From positions 62,001 through 126,000 of the forward strand of contig JAEYWK010000096.1 of the NCBI GenBank assembly GCA_023431345.1: 64,000 nt of DNA, given 5' to 3'. Numbering within the stretch: the first letter of the stretch is position 1; every line of letters begins with the position of its first letter. Below the pieces are notes generated by a model that searched no databases, had not been told where the DNA came from, and worked only from the letters and a program-made list of their open reading frames with translations. Positions 33,064 to 42,608 of the stretch are shown here, in pieces. Position numbers and translations under genes: made by a program. This DNA comes from Pseudomonadota bacterium. Lineage in GTDB: Bacteria; Myxococcota_A; Polyangia; Polyangiales; Polyangiaceae.

Positions 33064-33687
33064 TCAGCCGCGCAGCACGTGATCCGGCAGCTCGTTGACG
33101 TCGTCGGCCTCGCGCGGAGCGACGGCCGCGAGCTCGGGCCCGAGCCGTTCCAGCAGCGCCAGCAGGCCCGCGCGCGTCTGGCCGCGCCGGATGTGCGAGA
33201 CGAGCAGCTCCACGTGCGCGTCCCAACCGCTCTGACCGAGCCGCATGTGCACGGTGTGATCACCGAGCAACACCACGCGGTGCTCGAGCTCCGACACGAA
33301 CACGAGCAGCGCGGTACGACCGCGCGTGCCGTGTAAGCCGCGCTCGGCGAAGAGCTGGAACGCGCGCGCGCTCGCCGCCTCCGCCGCCGCTTGCGACGAG
33401 ATCAGGCGACGTGAAACCGCGGGCAGACCGGACAGCGCGTACACCGCGAAGCCGACCACGAGCTCGAGCCCGAGCGCCCACGCTGGCTCGCGCCAGGGCG
33501 CGAAGTGCAAATAGGCGAAGCCCGACGCCAGCGCCCAAGCGACCGCGAGCAGCACGCGCGGTCGCCAGTAGTCGTGGCTGCGGGGCACGACCGCCACCAC
33601 GACCTCCGCCGAGCTCTGGCTCTCGACGCGCCCGACGGCTGCTTCGACCTCGCGCGCGTCCGCCTCGGAAAGTAGCGAGCTCACCAT
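33064..33687 (-). CDS. TPM-domain membrane protein
   Basis: The ATG at 33687 overlaps the preceding TPM gene by 7 bases and removes an Arg-rich false leader. The 207-residue protein begins with a partial TPM-like segment (REVEAAVGRVESQSSAEVVVAVVPRS), then two membrane helices (VLLAVAWALASGFAYLHF and ALGLELVVGFAVYALSGL). A second part, LFAERGLHGTRGRTALLVFVSELEHRVVLLGDHTV, is the TPM core strand region. This matches the second gene of common LemA-TPM-TPM operons. The role is unknown; partners may be other members of the operon. Confidence 0.75.
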   Translation of the reverse strand: MVSSLLSEADAREVEAAVGRVESQSSAEVVVAVVPRSHDYWRPRVLLAVAWALASGFAYLHFAPWREPAWALGLELVVGFAVYALSGLPAVSRRLISSQAAAEAASARAFQLFAERGLHGTRGRTALLVFVSELEHRVVLLGDHTVHMRLGQSGWDAHVELLVSHIRRGQTRAGLLALLERLGPELAAVAPREADDVNELPDHVLRG

Positions 33688-34469
33688 GACCCTGACGACC
33701 CTCCTCCGCCGAAACCGCCGCCGCCACCGCCGAAGCCGCCGCCACCGAAGCCGCCGCCACCGCCGAAGCCGCCGCCGGAGCGGTGGCCACCCATACCGCC
33801 GAGGCCCCCGACGATCCACGGCGACACCCCGCCACGACCGCGCCGGCCACCGAAGAAGAGCGGCAACAAGAACGGCAACAGCAGCAGCAGTAACGCGATG
33901 ATCCCGAGCGGCGAGCCGCCACGCCGCTTTTGCGGAGGCGGCGCCACCGCCGACTCCGGAACGGGGGCGCCCGAAGCCTTCTGCATCAAGACATCGAAGG
34001 CTTGGTTGATGCCTTGCTCGACCTTGCCCGCCCGCAGCGCGGGCGTGAGCACATTGCGGATCACGCGCGCGGCGAAGGCGTCGGTGACGTCACCCTCGAG
34101 CCCGTAGCCGACCTCGATGCGCAGCTTGCGATCGTTTTTGACGATCAGCAGCAGCAGACCGTCGTCTTTCTCTTTGCTGCCGAGCTTCCAGGCTTCGACG
34201 ACGCGGATCGAGAAATCTTCGAGCGAGTCGCCGTCGAGGCTGTCGATGGTGAGCAGCGCGAACTGCTGCTTGCTGGAGCGCTCGTAGGCTTCGAGCTTTT
34301 GGCTGAGCGCCTGCTCGGCCGCCGGCGATAGCATGTCGGCGACGTCGTTCACGCGCCCCGTGAGCGGCGGCACCGGGCGCGCCCAAGCAGACGAGGCGAA
34401 GGCCAGCGCCACGAGCACGAAGGACAACGCCCAGACGACCCGCGCCGCCCTGAAAATGCTGCGCGTCAT
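33681..34469 (-). CDS. TPM-domain (YgcG-like) protein with Gly-rich tail
   Basis: A signal peptide (VLVALAFASSAWA) leads to a TPM domain at about 36-165: GRVNDVADMLSPAAEQAL, FALLTIDSLDGDSLEDFSIRVVEAW, KDDGLLLLIVKNDRKLRIEVGYGLEGDVTD. A membrane segment follows (GIIALLLLLLPFLLPLFFGG, about 187-207) and the C-terminus is a Gly/Phe repeat tail (SGGGFGGGGGFGGG...SW), the classic YgcG form. It is the middle gene of the LemA-TPM-TPM unit, 16 bases after lemA. Confidence 0.85.
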   Translation of the reverse strand: MTRSIFRAARVVWALSFVLVALAFASSAWARPVPPLTGRVNDVADMLSPAAEQALSQKLEAYERSSKQQFALLTIDSLDGDSLEDFSIRVVEAWKLGSKEKDDGLLLLIVKNDRKLRIEVGYGLEGDVTDAFAARVIRNVLTPALRAGKVEQGINQAFDVLMQKASGAPVPESAVAPPPQKRRGGSPLGIIALLLLLLPFLLPLFFGGRRGRGGVSPWIVGGLGGMGGHRSGGGFGGGGGFGGGGFGGGGGGFGGGGSSGSW

Positions 34470-34485
34470 GATTTGCGCCGCGCTT

Positions 34486-35106
34486 TCAGAGCTTCACTTC
34501 GGGCGCCTTGTCGGAGCCGGGGGCGGCCTCGAAGGTGGGGCGCACGTTCTTGCCGCGCATCGACGCGCCGATGCTGGTCGGGAAGCGCTGCACGAGGCCG
34601 TTGTACTCCGCGACGCTCTCGATGTAGCGGCGACGGGCGACCGCGATGCGGTTCTCGGTACCTTCGAGCTGCGACTGGAGATCGCGGAACGAGTCCGTCG
34701 CGCGCAGCTGCGGGTACTGCTCGGCCACGACGAGCAAGCGCGACAGTGACCCCGACAGCTCGCTCTGTGCCGCCTCGAACTTCTTGAGCTTCTCGGGGTC
34801 GTCGATGGTCGACGCGTCGACCTTGAGCCCGGCTACCTTCGAGCGCGCCTCGACTACCTTCGTCAGCGTCTCTTGCTCGAAGTTGGCCGCGCCCTTCACC
34901 ACGCTCACCAAGTTGGGCACCAGATCGGCGCGGCGCTTGTATTGGTTCTCGACTTCGGCCCAGTTGGCCTTCACGCCCTCGTCGAGGGTGATGACGTCGT
35001 TGTAGCCGCAGCCGGAGAGCGGCAACGCGAGCCCGCAAACCAGCGTGAGCATCGGAAGCAGCCCCAGACCGCGCGTAGCCTTGCCAGACGAAGGATGTTG
35101 GTTCAT
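34486..35106 (-). CDS. lemA: LemA family protein
   Basis: The ATG at 35106 gives 206 residues with an N-terminal membrane anchor/lipobox (LTLVCGLALPLSGC). LemA signatures are clear: LDEGVKANWAEVENQYKRRADLVPNLVSVVKG, then helical arms, YPQLRATDSFRDLQSQLEGTENRIAVARRRY, YNGLVQRFPTSI. LemA is a helical membrane-associated protein of unclear function, usually next to TPM-domain genes as here. It heads the three-gene operon. Confidence 0.92.
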   Translation of the reverse strand: MNQHPSSGKATRGLGLLPMLTLVCGLALPLSGCGYNDVITLDEGVKANWAEVENQYKRRADLVPNLVSVVKGAANFEQETLTKVVEARSKVAGLKVDASTIDDPEKLKKFEAAQSELSGSLSRLLVVAEQYPQLRATDSFRDLQSQLEGTENRIAVARRRYIESVAEYNGLVQRFPTSIGASMRGKNVRPTFEAAPGSDKAPEVKL

Positions 35107-35200
35107 GTCGACTCGATCAGTTATGTCTCGCCTGCCCGATTGCAAGCGCGCCCCGTCGAAATGACGACGCGACCCATAGGATTTCTCGGTCCCTCAGCCG

Positions 35201-35872
35201 ATGCCTGACATCGATTTTCTCTATCGAGACTCGGAGCTGGTGGCCGTCAATAAGCCGTCCGGCTTGGCGGTGCATCGTGGCTGGGCCGACGACGACGAGT
35301 TCGCGATGACGCTCGTGCGCGACGCGCTCGGAAAGTGGGTGTATCCGGTCCACCGCCTGGATCGCGGCGCCAGCGGCGTGCTGCTCTTCGGCTTGTCGCC
35401 AGAAGCGGCCCGCGAGCTGTGCGCGCTGTTCGAAGCGCGCGACGTCGGCAAGACCTACTGGGCGCTCGTGCGCGGCGCGCCGCCGGAGCACGTAACCATC
35501 GACCATCCGCTGCGCCCCGAGCGCGGCGACGTCGCGCTGCCTGCGGTCACGGCAGTGCGGCGGCTCCAGCAGCTCGGCCGTTACGCTTGGGTCGAGGCGA
35601 AGCCGCTCACCGGACGTCTGCATCAGATTCGCAGACACCTGAAGCACATCTCATGCCCCCTCATCGGTGATGTGCGGTACGGCAAGGGTGAGCACAACCG
35701 GCTGTTCCGCGAGCGCTACGCGTTGCACCGACTCGCGCTCCACGCCGCCGCGCTCGAGCTCCCGAGTTGGCGCGGCGCGGCGCCTCTCCGCTTCGAAGCT
35801 CCGCTCCCACCGGAGCTCGCCACCACCCTCCAAGCCCTCGCGCGAGAGCACAGGGGCACAAAGCCACAGTGA
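35201..35872 (+). CDS. truC: RluA-family pseudouridine synthase, TruC-like (tRNA U65)
   Basis: The enzyme isomerises uridine to pseudouridine in RNA. The 223-residue protein has the catalytic motif HRLDRGASGVLLF (Asp), VNKPSGLAVHRG near the start, and GRLHQIRRHLKHISCPLIGD at the C-terminal side. The ending GKGEHNRLFRERYALHRLALHA matches the TruC signature best. No S4 domain is present, as expected for TruC. It stands alone; its start is 95 bases from divergent lemA. Confidence 0.85.
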   Translation: MPDIDFLYRDSELVAVNKPSGLAVHRGWADDDEFAMTLVRDALGKWVYPVHRLDRGASGVLLFGLSPEAARELCALFEARDVGKTYWALVRGAPPEHVTIDHPLRPERGDVALPAVTAVRRLQQLGRYAWVEAKPLTGRLHQIRRHLKHISCPLIGDVRYGKGEHNRLFRERYALHRLALHAAALELPSWRGAAPLRFEAPLPPELATTLQALAREHRGTKPQ

Positions 35873-35967
35873 GGCACGGGCGCGCGGGCGCTCGCGCAAC
35901 CTCGCCACGGCAATGCGCGGCAATTGCGCGAAATTGAGTTGGCACGTGTGCTGCTAAGGCGGCCCGC

Positions 35968-36192
35968 ATGCGCCAATCTATGCTGCTCGCTTCACTCCTT
36001 ACTGGCATCTCCCTCGTCGCGTGCGGCGGCAATAAAGAGCCCGCCGATGGTCCCGTCGAGCAAGCCGGGGAAAGCGTGGACAACGCCGCCTCCGACACCG
36101 CTCAAGGCGCCGAGGACGCCGCCGAGGCGACGGGCGAAGCCGTCGAGAACGCGGGCGACAAGGTCCAAGAGGCCACCAAAGACGAGAACTGA
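35968..36192 (+). CDS. Small acidic lipoprotein (74 aa)
   Basis: A short signal peptide ends in lipobox LVAC (Cys19). The mature part is an acidic, Ala/Glu/Gly/Asp-rich amphipathic repeat (EAGES..., EDAAEATGEAVENAGDKVQEATKD), with an 11-residue-like periodicity similar to LEA/apolipoprotein-type helices. AGGCGG stands upstream as a possible ribosome site. It may bind the envelope loosely; function unknown. A hairpin follows at 36211. Confidence 0.7.
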   Translation: MRQSMLLASLLTGISLVACGGNKEPADGPVEQAGESVDNAASDTAQGAEDAAEATGEAVENAGDKVQEATKDEN

Positions 36193-36210
36193 CGTCACTG
36201 CTCGCCTGAA

Positions 36211-36239
36211 GCACGCCGGCCTCGTCGAGACCGGCGTGC
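36211..36239. terminator. Hairpin between convergent lipoprotein genes
   Basis: A 9-bp perfect stem (36211-36219 with 36231-36239) encloses CCTCGTCGAGA, whose CTCG/CGAG can pair further. It lies between the stop codons of the small lipoprotein gene (36192) and the convergent lipoprotein gene (36265), so it can serve both strands. Confidence 0.6.
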
Positions 36240-36264
36240 CCCAGCTTTCGGCTCTCGTGACGCG

Positions 36265-37818
36265 CTACTCGGTTCTCAGCGAATCGAGCCACAGACCGCT
36301 GCCGGCCGTCACTCGCACGAGGAGCTCGCCGTCGCCCGCGGCAAGCGGCACCGTCACCTCGCGCAACTCGCTGACCTGAGGCTCTGAGTCCTCCGAGGCG
36401 TCGGGCGACAGCGCGACATCGACTTGCCAGTCAGCCACTTCGAGGGTCTCGCTTTCGACGATCTCACCCACGACCAGCGTCGCCGTGCTGATCGACAGCA
36501 CGTCCGAGTCGACGCTCTCACCCACGAGTCGCGCTTGGAAGCGCAGCGTGGTGGCACCCTGCGCGCGCGCAACTACGAGAAACAGCGTCCGCGAAGACTG
36601 AGCTTCGGCGGGAGAAGCCAGCGAAGTCTCCCCCGCGATGGCCGTCAGCCCCGGCTGCCCAGGGAACGTCGCCGAGATGCAAGCCCCGGCGCCTTCGCAA
36701 TCCTCGTCGAGGACCAAGGGCGTGTAGTGATCTCCCGACCAGGTTCGGGTGAGCATGGCGAGCGACGTCGCTGCTTCGAAATCGCCATCGACGGGGCTCA
36801 GCGAGCCGCCGGGATAGTCGCCTTCGACGCTGAGCGGATTGCCCGCCAGGTCCTCGCCTTCCACGATCCAGCGATACCCGCGCGGAAAGTAGCGAGCCAC
36901 CTCGATAGCAGTCGTGAAGTCGGCGCCCGAGTCGTCCTCCGCCAGCAGCCAGCGCTCCCCCTGCTCGTCTTCGATGGCCACCGACCAACCCGGCCGAAGC
37001 GGTTCGCTGAAGTCGAAGCGCACCGGCATTTCGTAAGGCACGTGGGCCATTGGCCAGTAGAGTGAGCTCGCTCCACCGTCGTCCCAGAGGTGACCGAACT
37101 TTGGCGCTTGCCACAGCCTCGGGGGCTCGTCGTCGCGCTGTCCCTCGCCGAGCACGGTTTGCGGGTCGCGCTGGGCGTCCGGATGCTCGAGCTGCACGCG
37201 CTCCCAATGGGCGTGGACGCTGACCTCGGTCGGTGGCGCTTCGGTATCGGCTCCGTCGAAGCGCAGCAGCAGCTCGTCCGGAATCGCCCAGTACTCTTCG
37301 AGCTCTTCTTCGAACGCATGAACCATGCAACCACCCAGCGCGACAGGCTCGTCGACGACCCAACCCTCAGCCGTTCGCGACAGTGAAGAGCGCTCGATCC
37401 GAAGCCACGGCAAGGGCGTGGAGACGAGCACGTCGAGCCCGCCCGACTCACCTTCCACGAAGCTCAGCGTGGCATTGATGAAGGCCGAAACTTCGAGAGC
37501 GTCTTGATTGGAGCAGTCGACGCCGTAGGCTCCGTGCTCCAGCGCGTCGCCGGCGCGCACGACGAAGCTCGTTCCGACGATGCGCTCGATCTCGTCCGCT
37601 ACCTCGACCGGCGTCGGCTCTCTCACCCCGCCCGCGCCGCCCGCGCCGCCGATGCCCGGCTCGCCCGCCTCGGAGGTCCCGGCGCCGCCCGCGGCCGCTG
37701 GCTCTCCGCCCGCTCCCGCCTCGGCCAGGCTCGAGTCGCTCGTCTCGTCGCTACATGCAGCAGCGCACAACAGGCTCAGCAGCCCTCCCATGAGCACTAC
37801 ACTCTTTCGCACCTTCAT
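36265..37818 (-). CDS. Large exported lipoprotein of unknown family
   Basis: The ATG at 37818 (MKVRKSVVLMGG...) gives a signal peptide with lipobox CAAAC (Cys about 22), then a Gly/Ala/Glu linker. The mature 460 residues are acidic and rich in beta-strand-like segments, for example FDFSEPLRPGWSVAIEDEQGERWLLA and the bacterial Ig-like ending RYRWIVEGEDLAGNPLS-type text (YRWIVEGEDLAGNPLSVEGDY). EPLRPG...AGN suggests at least one Ig-like/SbsA-type fold. The C-terminus LREVTVPLAAGDGELLVRVTAGSGLWLDSLR looks like a carbohydrate-binding or jelly-roll sandwich. No catalytic motif seen. Confidence 0.6.
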   Translation of the reverse strand: MKVRKSVVLMGGLLSLLCAAACSDETSDSSLAEAGAGGEPAAAGGAGTSEAGEPGIGGAGGAGGVREPTPVEVADEIERIVGTSFVVRAGDALEHGAYGVDCSNQDALEVSAFINATLSFVEGESGGLDVLVSTPLPWLRIERSSLSRTAEGWVVDEPVALGGCMVHAFEEELEEYWAIPDELLLRFDGADTEAPPTEVSVHAHWERVQLEHPDAQRDPQTVLGEGQRDDEPPRLWQAPKFGHLWDDGGASSLYWPMAHVPYEMPVRFDFSEPLRPGWSVAIEDEQGERWLLAEDDSGADFTTAIEVARYFPRGYRWIVEGEDLAGNPLSVEGDYPGGSLSPVDGDFEAATSLAMLTRTWSGDHYTPLVLDEDCEGAGACISATFPGQPGLTAIAGETSLASPAEAQSSRTLFLVVARAQGATTLRFQARLVGESVDSDVLSISTATLVVGEIVESETLEVADWQVDVALSPDASEDSEPQVSELREVTVPLAAGDGELLVRVTAGSGLWLDSLRTE

Positions 37819-37929
37819 TCCTCCGCGCGGCACCAGTGCAATACCAGCGCCAACGTCGAGCTCGCCAAAAACGCGGCAACCGCGGCGCGCCGACGCGGAG
37901 CCGGCACAAGCTGACACACCGCACCGTGA

Positions 37930-40722
37930 TCAGGCGCGCGTGGGCGGCGGCGGGACGCTGCGGCGTGGCAGGAACTTGCGGTCGAACAGGCGCACTCGTC
38001 GGATCAGCAGATCGAGCAGGAAGACGACGATGGCCGCCAGCACGAAGCGCGACCACAGCGGCCGGTAATAGACGATCTTCTCGCCCTGCGGGTCGAACAC
38101 CTTCGCCGCCTCGGGGTCGACGGAGCCGCCTGTGGCCGCGGCTGCGCGCGCCTGCAAATCGACGTCGGGCTCGAAGCGGCCGTACTCGCGTGGGTAGGGG
38201 TTGCTGACGTGACCGAAGCTGGTCGCAAACGGCTGCTGGCTGCCGTCGGGGGCGATGCGGGCATGCTCGGCGCGCAGCAGAAAAGAGCCGTATTGATCGA
38301 GCCGCAGCGCGGCTTCGTAGCGGCCGGGCGCGGTGCGCCGCATCGGCACCTCGCGGCGCTCACCCTTGCCCTTCGACGTAGCAGGGCCGGTCACGATCAG
38401 CTTGCTCTCGAGCTGATTGTCGAAGCGCTCGTCGGCCGTGAAGGCGTCCACCACCGCGTGCACGGTGTTTTCGCGCATCTCGGTCTGCATCGGCAGCTCT
38501 TGCCGACGCTTCACGCGCATGTGCTCGCGCACGAACTGACCCCAGAACTTGGAGAAGCCGCTCCAGCGCAGCCAATCGACGGACCAGTTGTTCTTGACGT
38601 CGCTCGTCCACGCCACCGCCCAGCCGAGGCCAGCGCGCCAGCGCGCCAAGATGGGATCGCCGCGCTCGCTCTGCAAGATGAGCTGCGCGGGGGTGGGCTT
38701 CAGCTGCGTGGCGACGTAGCCGTGCAAGAGCGGAGCGGAGCTGACAGCGATGCCCTTCAAGAAATCGGCGTTGCCCACCTGCTCGACCGGGAACCACTCC
38801 TCCACCGCGGCCTGCTGCGCGATGAGCTCGGTCTCGCGCGTGAAGATCTTGGGCAAGCTGTTCGGATCCGGCACGAGGTGGAAGCGGCCGCCGCCCGCGT
38901 CGGCGACGCTGCGCAAGAGCTCCTGATTCACGCCTTCACCGAGCCCGACCGTCGTCACCGTGATGGCCTCGGCGAGCATGCCCGTCGCCAAGTCCTTGAT
39001 GCCCTGCACCGGCGCCTGGCCGTCCGTCAGGAGCACGACGTGCTTCTTGCGCGCCTGCACCACCGACAGATCTTGGTAAGCCATGTCCAGGCTCGAGAAG
39101 ATCTCGGTGCCGCCGCCGGGCTGGATGCGCGCGAGATCGTTCTGGATGCGCGAGCGGTAGCGCGCCGGCTGCAGCTTCACGTAGCGCTGCGGCGTGGAGT
39201 CGAAGGCGATCACCTCGATCAAGTCGTCGCCCTGCAGCGTCTCCACGGTGGCGCGGCAGGCGTTCTTGGCCATCTCCATCGGCAAGCCGGTCATCGAGCC
39301 CGAGCGGTCGATGACGAGGGCCATGGCGACGCCGGGCATCTCCTTGCGCCGCTCGGCGTCCATGCGCACGGGCAGCAGTCGCTCGAGCGTAGTGTGGGAC
39401 CAGCCGCCGAGGCCGTAGCCCGCGTCACCGCCCGCGAACAGGAAGCCGCCGCCCAGGTCACGCACGTACTTCTCGATCAGGTCTTGGGAAGCGTCGCTCA
39501 CCGCCTCGCGCGGCACGTCGGAGAGGATGAAGAAATCGTAGCGCTCGAGCTCGCGCAGCGAGGCGGGCATGCCGCTCGCAGGCCGCAAATCCACGTCGAA
39601 TTGCTGGGCCGACAGCGCGCTCACCAGGTAGCTGCCGCGCTGCGGCTGGCCCTCGATGTACAAGACCTGCGGGCGCCCCGGCACGTCGAGCGTGACATCG
39701 AGCGCGTTGTTCTGGGGGAAGCGATCCTCGGCGAGGTCGCTCAGCTTGAGCGCGTAGGTGACCTCGCCGCCGACGCGCACCACGCTCTTGAACTTGATCT
39801 CGTTCTCGCCCGCCTTGAGCTCGAGCTCACGCACCCCCTCCAAGCCGTTGAGCGTCTCGCCCTGGTAGAGGCGGGCCTTCGCGCTGGTGGCGCGGCTCGC
39901 GTACACCTCGGCCGTCACCTCGAAGGGCTGACCGATGTCGACCTTGTCGGGCAGACGCAAAGCCCGCACCGCCACCTCGCCCGGCGGCGGATCGCGGAAG
40001 GGGCGCACGTAGAGGCGCGCACCGAAGCGCTTGGCCTGGTTGGCCTCCGAGAGCAGGCTGCCCTCCGTCTCGAGGCCGTCGGAGAAGAGCACGAGGCGCT
40101 TCAGGTAGCCGGGCGGGAACAAGCCGTACGCCAGCTCCAGCGCTCCCTGGATATTGCTGCCAGCGTCGGTCTTGGGCGCGCCTGGCGCGTCTTTCCAGCG
40201 CAGATCTGCGGTCTTCGGCAGCGCCAGCTTGCCGTCTTCTTCGACCGGGATCGCGCGCGGCCGGGCCGCGAAGGCCACGAGCTTCAGCGAATCTTCAGCG
40301 CCTTTGGCCTGGTAGAGCTGCTCGATCTCCGCGCGCGCCTTGTCCAGCGTGCCGTCGGCGATCGAGTCGCTCACGTCGAGCAGCACCACCGTGGCCACGC
40401 GGTGCGTCTCGTCGGAGCGCACCAGGCGCGTCAAGCCCAGCCCGAGCAGCACCAAGAACGCGACGCGCAGCAGCACCGAGAGCACGCGCTGCTGCCACGG
40501 CAAATCTGCGAGCGACTTGCCGAGGACGTACAGCAAGAGCGGCGTGAGCAGCACGACCGCGATCGCGCGCGGCTCGAGCAGCTCGTACTTGACGCCGTCG
40601 CGCTGCCACTCGAACGCCTCCGCCGGGGCCGACAGCACGTAGCGCTGCAGCACGAAGACGAGCACGCCCAGCAGCAGCAGCAAGCTGCCGAGCCAGAGCA
40701 GACGCCGCGTCCGCGCGCTCAT
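37930..40722 (-). CDS. VWA-domain membrane protein with GATase1-like region (Bat operon)
   Basis: The ATG at 40722 overlaps the preceding gene by 4 bases (ATGA). The 930-residue protein has N-terminal membrane helices at about 8-27, 53-67 and 80-100. A first VWA-like segment has the MIDAS form DVSDS (116-120). A middle region resembles a glutamine-amidotransferase-like fold (FFILSDVPREAVSDASQDLIEKYV then GGGFLFAGGDAGYGLGGW) but no Cys nucleophile is seen. A second VWA at about 467 has intact DRSGSM, then GGGTEIFSSLDMAYQDL. A last membrane helix ends the protein (VLAAIVVFLLDLLIRRV). It probably scaffolds an AAA-driven envelope complex. Confidence 0.8.
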   Translation of the reverse strand: MSARTRRLLWLGSLLLLLGVLVFVLQRYVLSAPAEAFEWQRDGVKYELLEPRAIAVVLLTPLLLYVLGKSLADLPWQQRVLSVLLRVAFLVLLGLGLTRLVRSDETHRVATVVLLDVSDSIADGTLDKARAEIEQLYQAKGAEDSLKLVAFAARPRAIPVEEDGKLALPKTADLRWKDAPGAPKTDAGSNIQGALELAYGLFPPGYLKRLVLFSDGLETEGSLLSEANQAKRFGARLYVRPFRDPPPGEVAVRALRLPDKVDIGQPFEVTAEVYASRATSAKARLYQGETLNGLEGVRELELKAGENEIKFKSVVRVGGEVTYALKLSDLAEDRFPQNNALDVTLDVPGRPQVLYIEGQPQRGSYLVSALSAQQFDVDLRPASGMPASLRELERYDFFILSDVPREAVSDASQDLIEKYVRDLGGGFLFAGGDAGYGLGGWSHTTLERLLPVRMDAERRKEMPGVAMALVIDRSGSMTGLPMEMAKNACRATVETLQGDDLIEVIAFDSTPQRYVKLQPARYRSRIQNDLARIQPGGGTEIFSSLDMAYQDLSVVQARKKHVVLLTDGQAPVQGIKDLATGMLAEAITVTTVGLGEGVNQELLRSVADAGGGRFHLVPDPNSLPKIFTRETELIAQQAAVEEWFPVEQVGNADFLKGIAVSSAPLLHGYVATQLKPTPAQLILQSERGDPILARWRAGLGWAVAWTSDVKNNWSVDWLRWSGFSKFWGQFVREHMRVKRRQELPMQTEMRENTVHAVVDAFTADERFDNQLESKLIVTGPATSKGKGERREVPMRRTAPGRYEAALRLDQYGSFLLRAEHARIAPDGSQQPFATSFGHVSNPYPREYGRFEPDVDLQARAAAATGGSVDPEAAKVFDPQGEKIVYYRPLWSRFVLAAIVVFLLDLLIRRVRLFDRKFLPRRSVPPPPTRA

Positions 40723-42608
40723 ACCGTCACCCGCCGGTGATAGGTGATCCACTCCACGACCGACACCGCGATCACGGCCAAGAGCAGGTAGATCCAGAGG
40801 TCGCTCTTCAGGCTCACGGGGGCGATCGTCACCGCGCTCGCCTTCTTGCCGCTCAGCACGAGCTCACGCTTGGGCGCGATGCGGCTCTCTTCCAGATCCG
40901 ACAGGTTCGCAGCAAATTCGGCCAAAACCGCGTCTTCCGCCCCGCCCGTGAGCTTGTAGAAGCCGGCGCTTTCACCGCGAAACACCGCGCGCCCGTCGCT
41001 GACGGGCACGGAGTGCTTCGCGCCGGAAGGGTCGAGCAGGTTCACGGAGTCGAGCGAGCCCGGCACCGCCACACGCCACACCTCGCCCGTCCGGTAAGAC
41101 GACACGTAGCCGCTGTCTTCCTCGATGAAGGCGTTGATGCTGTTGAGCACGAACAGGGGCCAGGCGATGCGCAGCACGAGGTCACTGTCGCGCGGGTCGA
41201 AGCCCAGCGCGATGAAGCGGTGGCCGTCGTGCGCGCCGCTGACCAAGATCGGCCCGTGGTCGCTCGCGCCGAGCACCTTGTCGCTCGGCCCTGGCTTGAA
41301 CGCGCGGCCCTTGGCGACCTGGATGTCGCCCATCGACATGAAGCGCAGCACCGGAGTCTTGCGATCCCAGGTGTCGAAGCCGAAGTCTTCGATGGCGCCG
41401 GCGTAGGCCACCGGCGAGCCTTGCGCGGGCGGGTTCAGGTACAGCGCCGCGCCGGCCTTACCCGCGAGCGCGGGCGCTACCCCATCGAGGATCGCCACGT
41501 CGAACTTGCCCTCCGGCGGCGGGGCGCCTGGCGCGACTTGCACCACGTCGAGGTACTCGTCGAGCAGCAGCGCCGCCTCGAGGTAGGTGTTGCCGGCGGT
41601 GACGAGCAGGATGCGGGCGCGGCGGCGCTCGGGCAGGAGCGCGTAGGCCACGTCGTCTGCCGGCAAGTCGTCGGCGCCGGCCGCCGCTTTGATGCGCGCG
41701 GTGAGGGTGCGGCTCGCCCCGGCCAAATCCTGATAGTAGCGAGGCAGGCGCTCGTTCGGGCCGAGCTTCAGCCGCGTGACGTCGACGAGCACGCCGTCGC
41801 CGGACAGCTCCAGCTCGACGTCGGCGGGAGTGTCGCTCGAGTTGGCGATCTCGAGCATCACCTCGTAGCGAGACTTGTCGAGCGGGTAGCGCCGCACCGA
41901 AAACTCGCTGATGCTCAGGTTCTTGCCGCTCGTACCCACGGGCACGAAGCGCGGCTCGGCGCCCTCGAGGCTGACGCGGCCCGAGATTTCCGCGATGGTC
42001 GCCGCGTCACCGTGCGCGCCGTCGCCGATCACGATCAGCTCCGGGTGGGGCAGGCCACGCAAGCTGTCACGCCCGAAGGCGAGGGCGGCCTCCAAGTCGG
42101 CGCGCGTGTCGCTGGCGCTCACCTGCTGGATCGCCTGCAACAGCTCGGCGCGATCGCCGCTCATCGACGAGCGCGGCGACGGCGAGCTGCCCATCTGCAC
42201 CACGATCGCGCGGTCGGAGGCGCCGAGGCTGCGCACGATCTTCTCCGCCTCGGCCTTGGCAGCACCGAGACGCGTCGGCGCGACGTCGGTGGCTTTCATC
42301 GAGGCGCTGGCGTCGATCAGCAGCACCAGGTGGCGGCCTTCGCGCAAATCTTCCTTCGGCTGAGGGTCGCCGAGCGCCAGCACGAGCAGCGCCAGCAGCG
42401 CCAACTGCAGCAGCAACGACAGCAACCGCCGCAGCTTGGAGAACAGCTCCGTGGCCTGCTTGTCGCGCAGCACGCTGTCCCAAATGCGCGAAAACGGCAC
42501 CGGCACCGCGCGGCGCCGCAGCTTGAGGACGTAGAACACCACCACCAGCGCGCCGGCCGCGCCGAAGATGCCGAGCAGCGTGCCGAGCGGCAGACCTGCG
42601 AGCCCCAT
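40719..42608 (-). CDS. BatA-type membrane protein with VWA domain
   Basis: The start shares a base with the DUF58 gene stop (TGATG). The N-terminal membrane helix and LKLRRRAVPVPFSRIW are typical of the BatA/aerotolerance N-terminal domain. A second helix (LLSLLLQLALLALLVLALGDPQP) precedes the VWA domain with an intact MIDAS DASAS (99-103), then SGDRAELLQAIQ and LIVIGDGAHGD. The large periplasmic part runs to a C-terminal helix (LWIYLLLAVIAVSVVEWITYHRR). BatA-like proteins work with MoxR ATPases to build or maintain envelope complexes. Confidence 0.85.
   Translation of the reverse strand: MGLAGLPLGTLLGIFGAAGALVVVFYVLKLRRRAVPVPFSRIWDSVLRDKQATELFSKLRRLLSLLLQLALLALLVLALGDPQPKEDLREGRHLVLLIDASASMKATDVAPTRLGAAKAEAEKIVRSLGASDRAIVVQMGSSPSPRSSMSGDRAELLQAIQQVSASDTRADLEAALAFGRDSLRGLPHPELIVIGDGAHGDAATIAEISGRVSLEGAEPRFVPVGTSGKNLSISEFSVRRYPLDKSRYEVMLEIANSSDTPADVELELSGDGVLVDVTRLKLGPNERLPRYYQDLAGASRTLTARIKAAAGADDLPADDVAYALLPERRRARILLVTAGNTYLEAALLLDEYLDVVQVAPGAPPPEGKFDVAILDGVAPALAGKAGAALYLNPPAQGSPVAYAGAIEDFGFDTWDRKTPVLRFMSMGDIQVAKGRAFKPGPSDKVLGASDHGPILVSGAHDGHRFIALGFDPRDSDLVLRIAWPLFVLNSINAFIEEDSGYVSSYRTGEVWRVAVPGSLDSVNLLDPSGAKHSVPVSDGRAVFRGESAGFYKLTGGAEDAVLAEFAANLSDLEESRIAPKRELVLSGKKASAVTIAPVSLKSDLWIYLLLAVIAVSVVEWITYHRRVTV

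Noticed and set aside
38209..40740. An 843-residue open frame on the plus strand
   Set aside because: It is the antisense shadow of the VWA gene at 37930-40722. High GC at third codon positions leaves long open frames opposite real genes; its product is Arg/His/Leu-rich with no domain.
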